DNA of 7,964 bases. Origin: Candidatus Omnitrophota bacterium (lineage in GTDB: Bacteria > Omnitrophota > Gorgyraeia > JABMRN01). Shown piece after piece: positions 6,365-7,964 of the stretch (position 1 is its first letter; each line of letters opens with the position of its first letter). The DNA is taken from the NCBI GenBank assembly GCA_013202515.1, contig JABMRN010000043.1, positions 1-7,964 of the forward strand. Direction: 5' to 3'. Both the position numbers and the translations under genes were made by a program. The notes beneath the pieces are model-generated. The model searched no databases, was not told the origin of the DNA, and saw only the letters and a program-made list of their open reading frames with translations.

Positions 6365-7870
6365 ATGGACCATAAAGTAGACGTAAATAAACTGGTTGAA
6401 AGACTTAAAAACAGCATAGATCTTAAAAACGAAAAGCGTGCGTTTACAAGGTTTCTTGGGCCGTTTGTGTGGTTTATAACCGAAAGCCCTGAAGAGATGC
6501 ACGCCGAATTTGAGAAAATACAGCTTAAGATGTGTAAGAGGTGCAAGGCAAATCCCCTCCGTCGGAAAAAATGCATTAAACAGGTAAAAACCATACTAAG
6601 GAAGGCAAGAACATCCAAGCACGCCGAAGCTTTTATATGCCAGGGGAGACTGCATGGTTTTTGTTATCCATTAGCCCAAGGAGAAAAGATCTACGGCTAC
6701 CTGGTTGTCTGCCAGGTTAAGAGAACGCCATCTCCGGACATACTAGAGATATTCTCGGCTTATACGGATACGGTTGTTAAAGAAATCCAGAAAGAGTTAG
6801 AACTTCAGAAGTTATGCGATACGATACGTCCAAGGGCCATAGCCCTTTCTACGGTTCACACTCTTCACCGCTTGATAAGTTCCACTCTTAATTTAAATGA
6901 ACTCTTGCCGCGCATTGCAAGGCTAAGCCTCCAGGTAATGAGGGCAAGCAGATGCTCTATTAAGCTTCTTGATTCCAAGAAAAAAATACTCCTGCCCAAG
7001 GCAACCGTTGATTTGCGTAAGAAAATGACCAAATTAAAAAAGGTTAAAATCGGACGATGGGCTCCGGGGAAGGCCGTTAAATATACAAAATCAATACGGG
7101 GCCGTAATTTTCTTGCAACACCTCTTATAGATGAAGACGTCATTGGAGTTATAACGATATATGATAAGATTGACAAAAAGTCATTCAATGATTTTGACGA
7201 AGAGATAATGCGTACACTTTGTGAGCAGGCAGTTATTGCGATTAAAAACGCACAGTTATTTATGGAGCAAGAAAAACTCACCATGGGTGCCATAAAGAGC
7301 ATCGCGGCCATTCTTGAGACAAAGGCAACAGGAACGCTTCTTCCAAGGGATTCTTTCTTAAAAATCGTTCATCTCATAGGCCAGGAGCTCAAACTCTCCG
7401 ATTATGAACTCAAGTGTCTTCAATATGCAACTATTCTGCATGACGCTGGTCAGATTGCAGTACCCGATGCAGTTATAAAGAAAAAAGGCCTTCTTACAGG
7501 CAAGGAGTACGGTCTCATTAAAGAACATCCTGAGAAGGCAGCACTTATCTTAAAACCTATAAAATCCCTAAAAAGCATTGTTCCGATTATCCTCCACCAC
7601 CACGAGCATTACGACGGAACAGGCTATCCCTCCAGGCTTAAGGGCAATAACATTCCGCTTGAGGCTAGAATATTGGGTGTAGTAAGCGCGTTTGAGGCGA
7701 TGATAGCCAAGAAGCCCTACAGAAAAGAGTTGTCCATCGATGAAGCCATAAACAAGATAAAACGCAATTCCGGACGGCAGTTTGACCCGAAGGTCGTAGA
7801 GGCATTTCTTAAGGTAGTGAAGAAAAAGGGAATAACAAAAATGCTGGAGACGGAAATCTATGGACATTAG
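6365..7870 (+). CDS. PocR-GAF-HD-GYP sensor protein with degenerate HD-GYP site
   Basis: This 501-residue soluble protein has three parts. Residues about 25-145 look like a PocR-type sensory domain, with Cys57, Cys60, Cys70, Cys92, Cys100 and Cys116 and the FICQGRLHGFCYPL / YGYLVVCQV pattern. Residues about 160-300 are a GAF domain, opening with HRLISSTLNLNELLPRIA. Residues about 305-480 are HD-GYP, with LHDAGQIAVPD (358-368), KEHPE (386-390), HHHEHYDGTGYP (411-422) and KPYRK (450-454). Active HD-GYP phosphodiesterases degrade cyclic-di-GMP. Here GK is Gly362-Gln363, the late metal Asp (VAD) is Ser441, the next Asp is Glu444, and the early H-S-x-R-V histidine appears to be Asp329. Activity is therefore doubtful, and a nucleotide- or partner-binding regulator is likely. 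The ribosome binding site is weak. The gene end overlaps the next gene by 11 bases. Confidence 0.88.
   Translation: MDHKVDVNKLVERLKNSIDLKNEKRAFTRFLGPFVWFITESPEEMHAEFEKIQLKMCKRCKANPLRRKKCIKQVKTILRKARTSKHAEAFICQGRLHGFCYPLAQGEKIYGYLVVCQVKRTPSPDILEIFSAYTDTVVKEIQKELELQKLCDTIRPRAIALSTVHTLHRLISSTLNLNELLPRIARLSLQVMRASRCSIKLLDSKKKILLPKATVDLRKKMTKLKKVKIGRWAPGKAVKYTKSIRGRNFLATPLIDEDVIGVITIYDKIDKKSFNDFDEEIMRTLCEQAVIAIKNAQLFMEQEKLTMGAIKSIAAILETKATGTLLPRDSFLKIVHLIGQELKLSDYELKCLQYATILHDAGQIAVPDAVIKKKGLLTGKEYGLIKEHPEKAALILKPIKSLKSIVPIILHHHEHYDGTGYPSRLKGNNIPLEARILGVVSAFEAMIAKKPYRKELSIDEAINKIKRNSGRQFDPKVVEAFLKVVKKKGITKMLETEIYGH
7846..7862 (+). promoter_or_regulatory. Ribosome binding site inside the sensor gene for the next gene
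   Basis: GGAGA at 7846-7850 lies nine bases before an ATG at 7860-7862 and is embedded in the last codons of the sensor gene. It is a stronger site than that of the sensor gene itself and supports the partial downstream frame as a real, coupled gene. Confidence 0.65.
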
Positions 7871-7964
7871 GAAGTTGATCAATAAAACCAAGCTTCACAG
7901 AGAGATCATAGCTTTTTTCTATGAAAACCCTTTCTGCATAGATACACCGAGAGGCGTCTCGACA
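7860..7964 (+). CDS. Start of an unidentified gene, cut by the window end
   Basis: Thirty-five codons are visible, beginning MDIRKLINKTKLHREIIAFF and staying open to the last base of the window. The frame overlaps the end of the PocR-GAF-HD-GYP gene by 11 bases and has a good ribosome binding site, so it is probably in the same operon. The text resembles the first helix of a winged-helix DNA-binding domain (basic and hydrophobic alternation, then YENPFCIDTPRGVST, which looks like the turn before a recognition helix), but this is a weak impression from a short piece. If correct, it could be a regulator that works with the sensor protein. I do not assign a function. Confidence 0.65.
   Translation, partial: MDIRKLINKTKLHREIIAFFYENPFCIDTPRGVST

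Overview
The window reads as one dense, single-direction (+ strand) block of bacterial DNA: a tRNA gene followed by eight complete protein genes and the start of a ninth. The largest gap between genes is 29 bases, several genes touch or overlap, and I see no convincing terminator or promoter inside. The DNA is moderately AT-rich by eye, and the genes share a similar look. I see no transposase, integrase, CRISPR array, long repeat or pseudogene.

The organism is a bacterium, probably with a two-membrane envelope, because the first protein is an NlpD-like lipoprotein with LysM and LytM domains. The mix of a HIT hydrolase starting MDRLWAPWR, a divergent (archaeal-looking) thymidylate synthase, a DUF234-like ATPase and a PocR-GAF-HD-GYP protein would fit an environmental candidate phylum such as Omnitrophota, or a deltaproteobacterial or PVC relative. 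That placement is inference from family flavour, not from a search.

Layout: tRNA-Gly(CCC) (7-80); NlpD-like lipoprotein (110-769); AAA+ ATPase with a winged-helix and nuclease-like tail (797-2425); YfcE/MJ0936-type phosphoesterase from a TTG start (2422-2904); thymidylate synthase (2906-3724); Na+/Ca2+ exchanger-family membrane protein (3724-4701); HIT-family nucleotide hydrolase/transferase (4723-5202); dGTPase-like HD hydrolase (5205-6359); PocR-GAF-HD-GYP sensor protein (6365-7870); and a partial gene running off the window (7860 onward).

Functionally, the middle of the block leans towards nucleotide handling: thymidylate synthase makes dTMP, the dGTPase homologue removes dNTPs, the HIT protein acts on dinucleotide or nucleotide phosphates, and the small phosphoesterase may act on a cyclic or simple phosphodiester. 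Two proteins look like active-site-poor versions of enzyme families. The LytM domain has lost one zinc ligand and both catalytic histidines, and the HD-GYP domain keeps its GYP signature but lacks several metal-site residues. Both are therefore better read as regulators or binding proteins than as enzymes. I see no clear undescribed defence or mobile system; the sensor protein with the degenerate HD-GYP domain and the ATPase are the best candidates for new biology.
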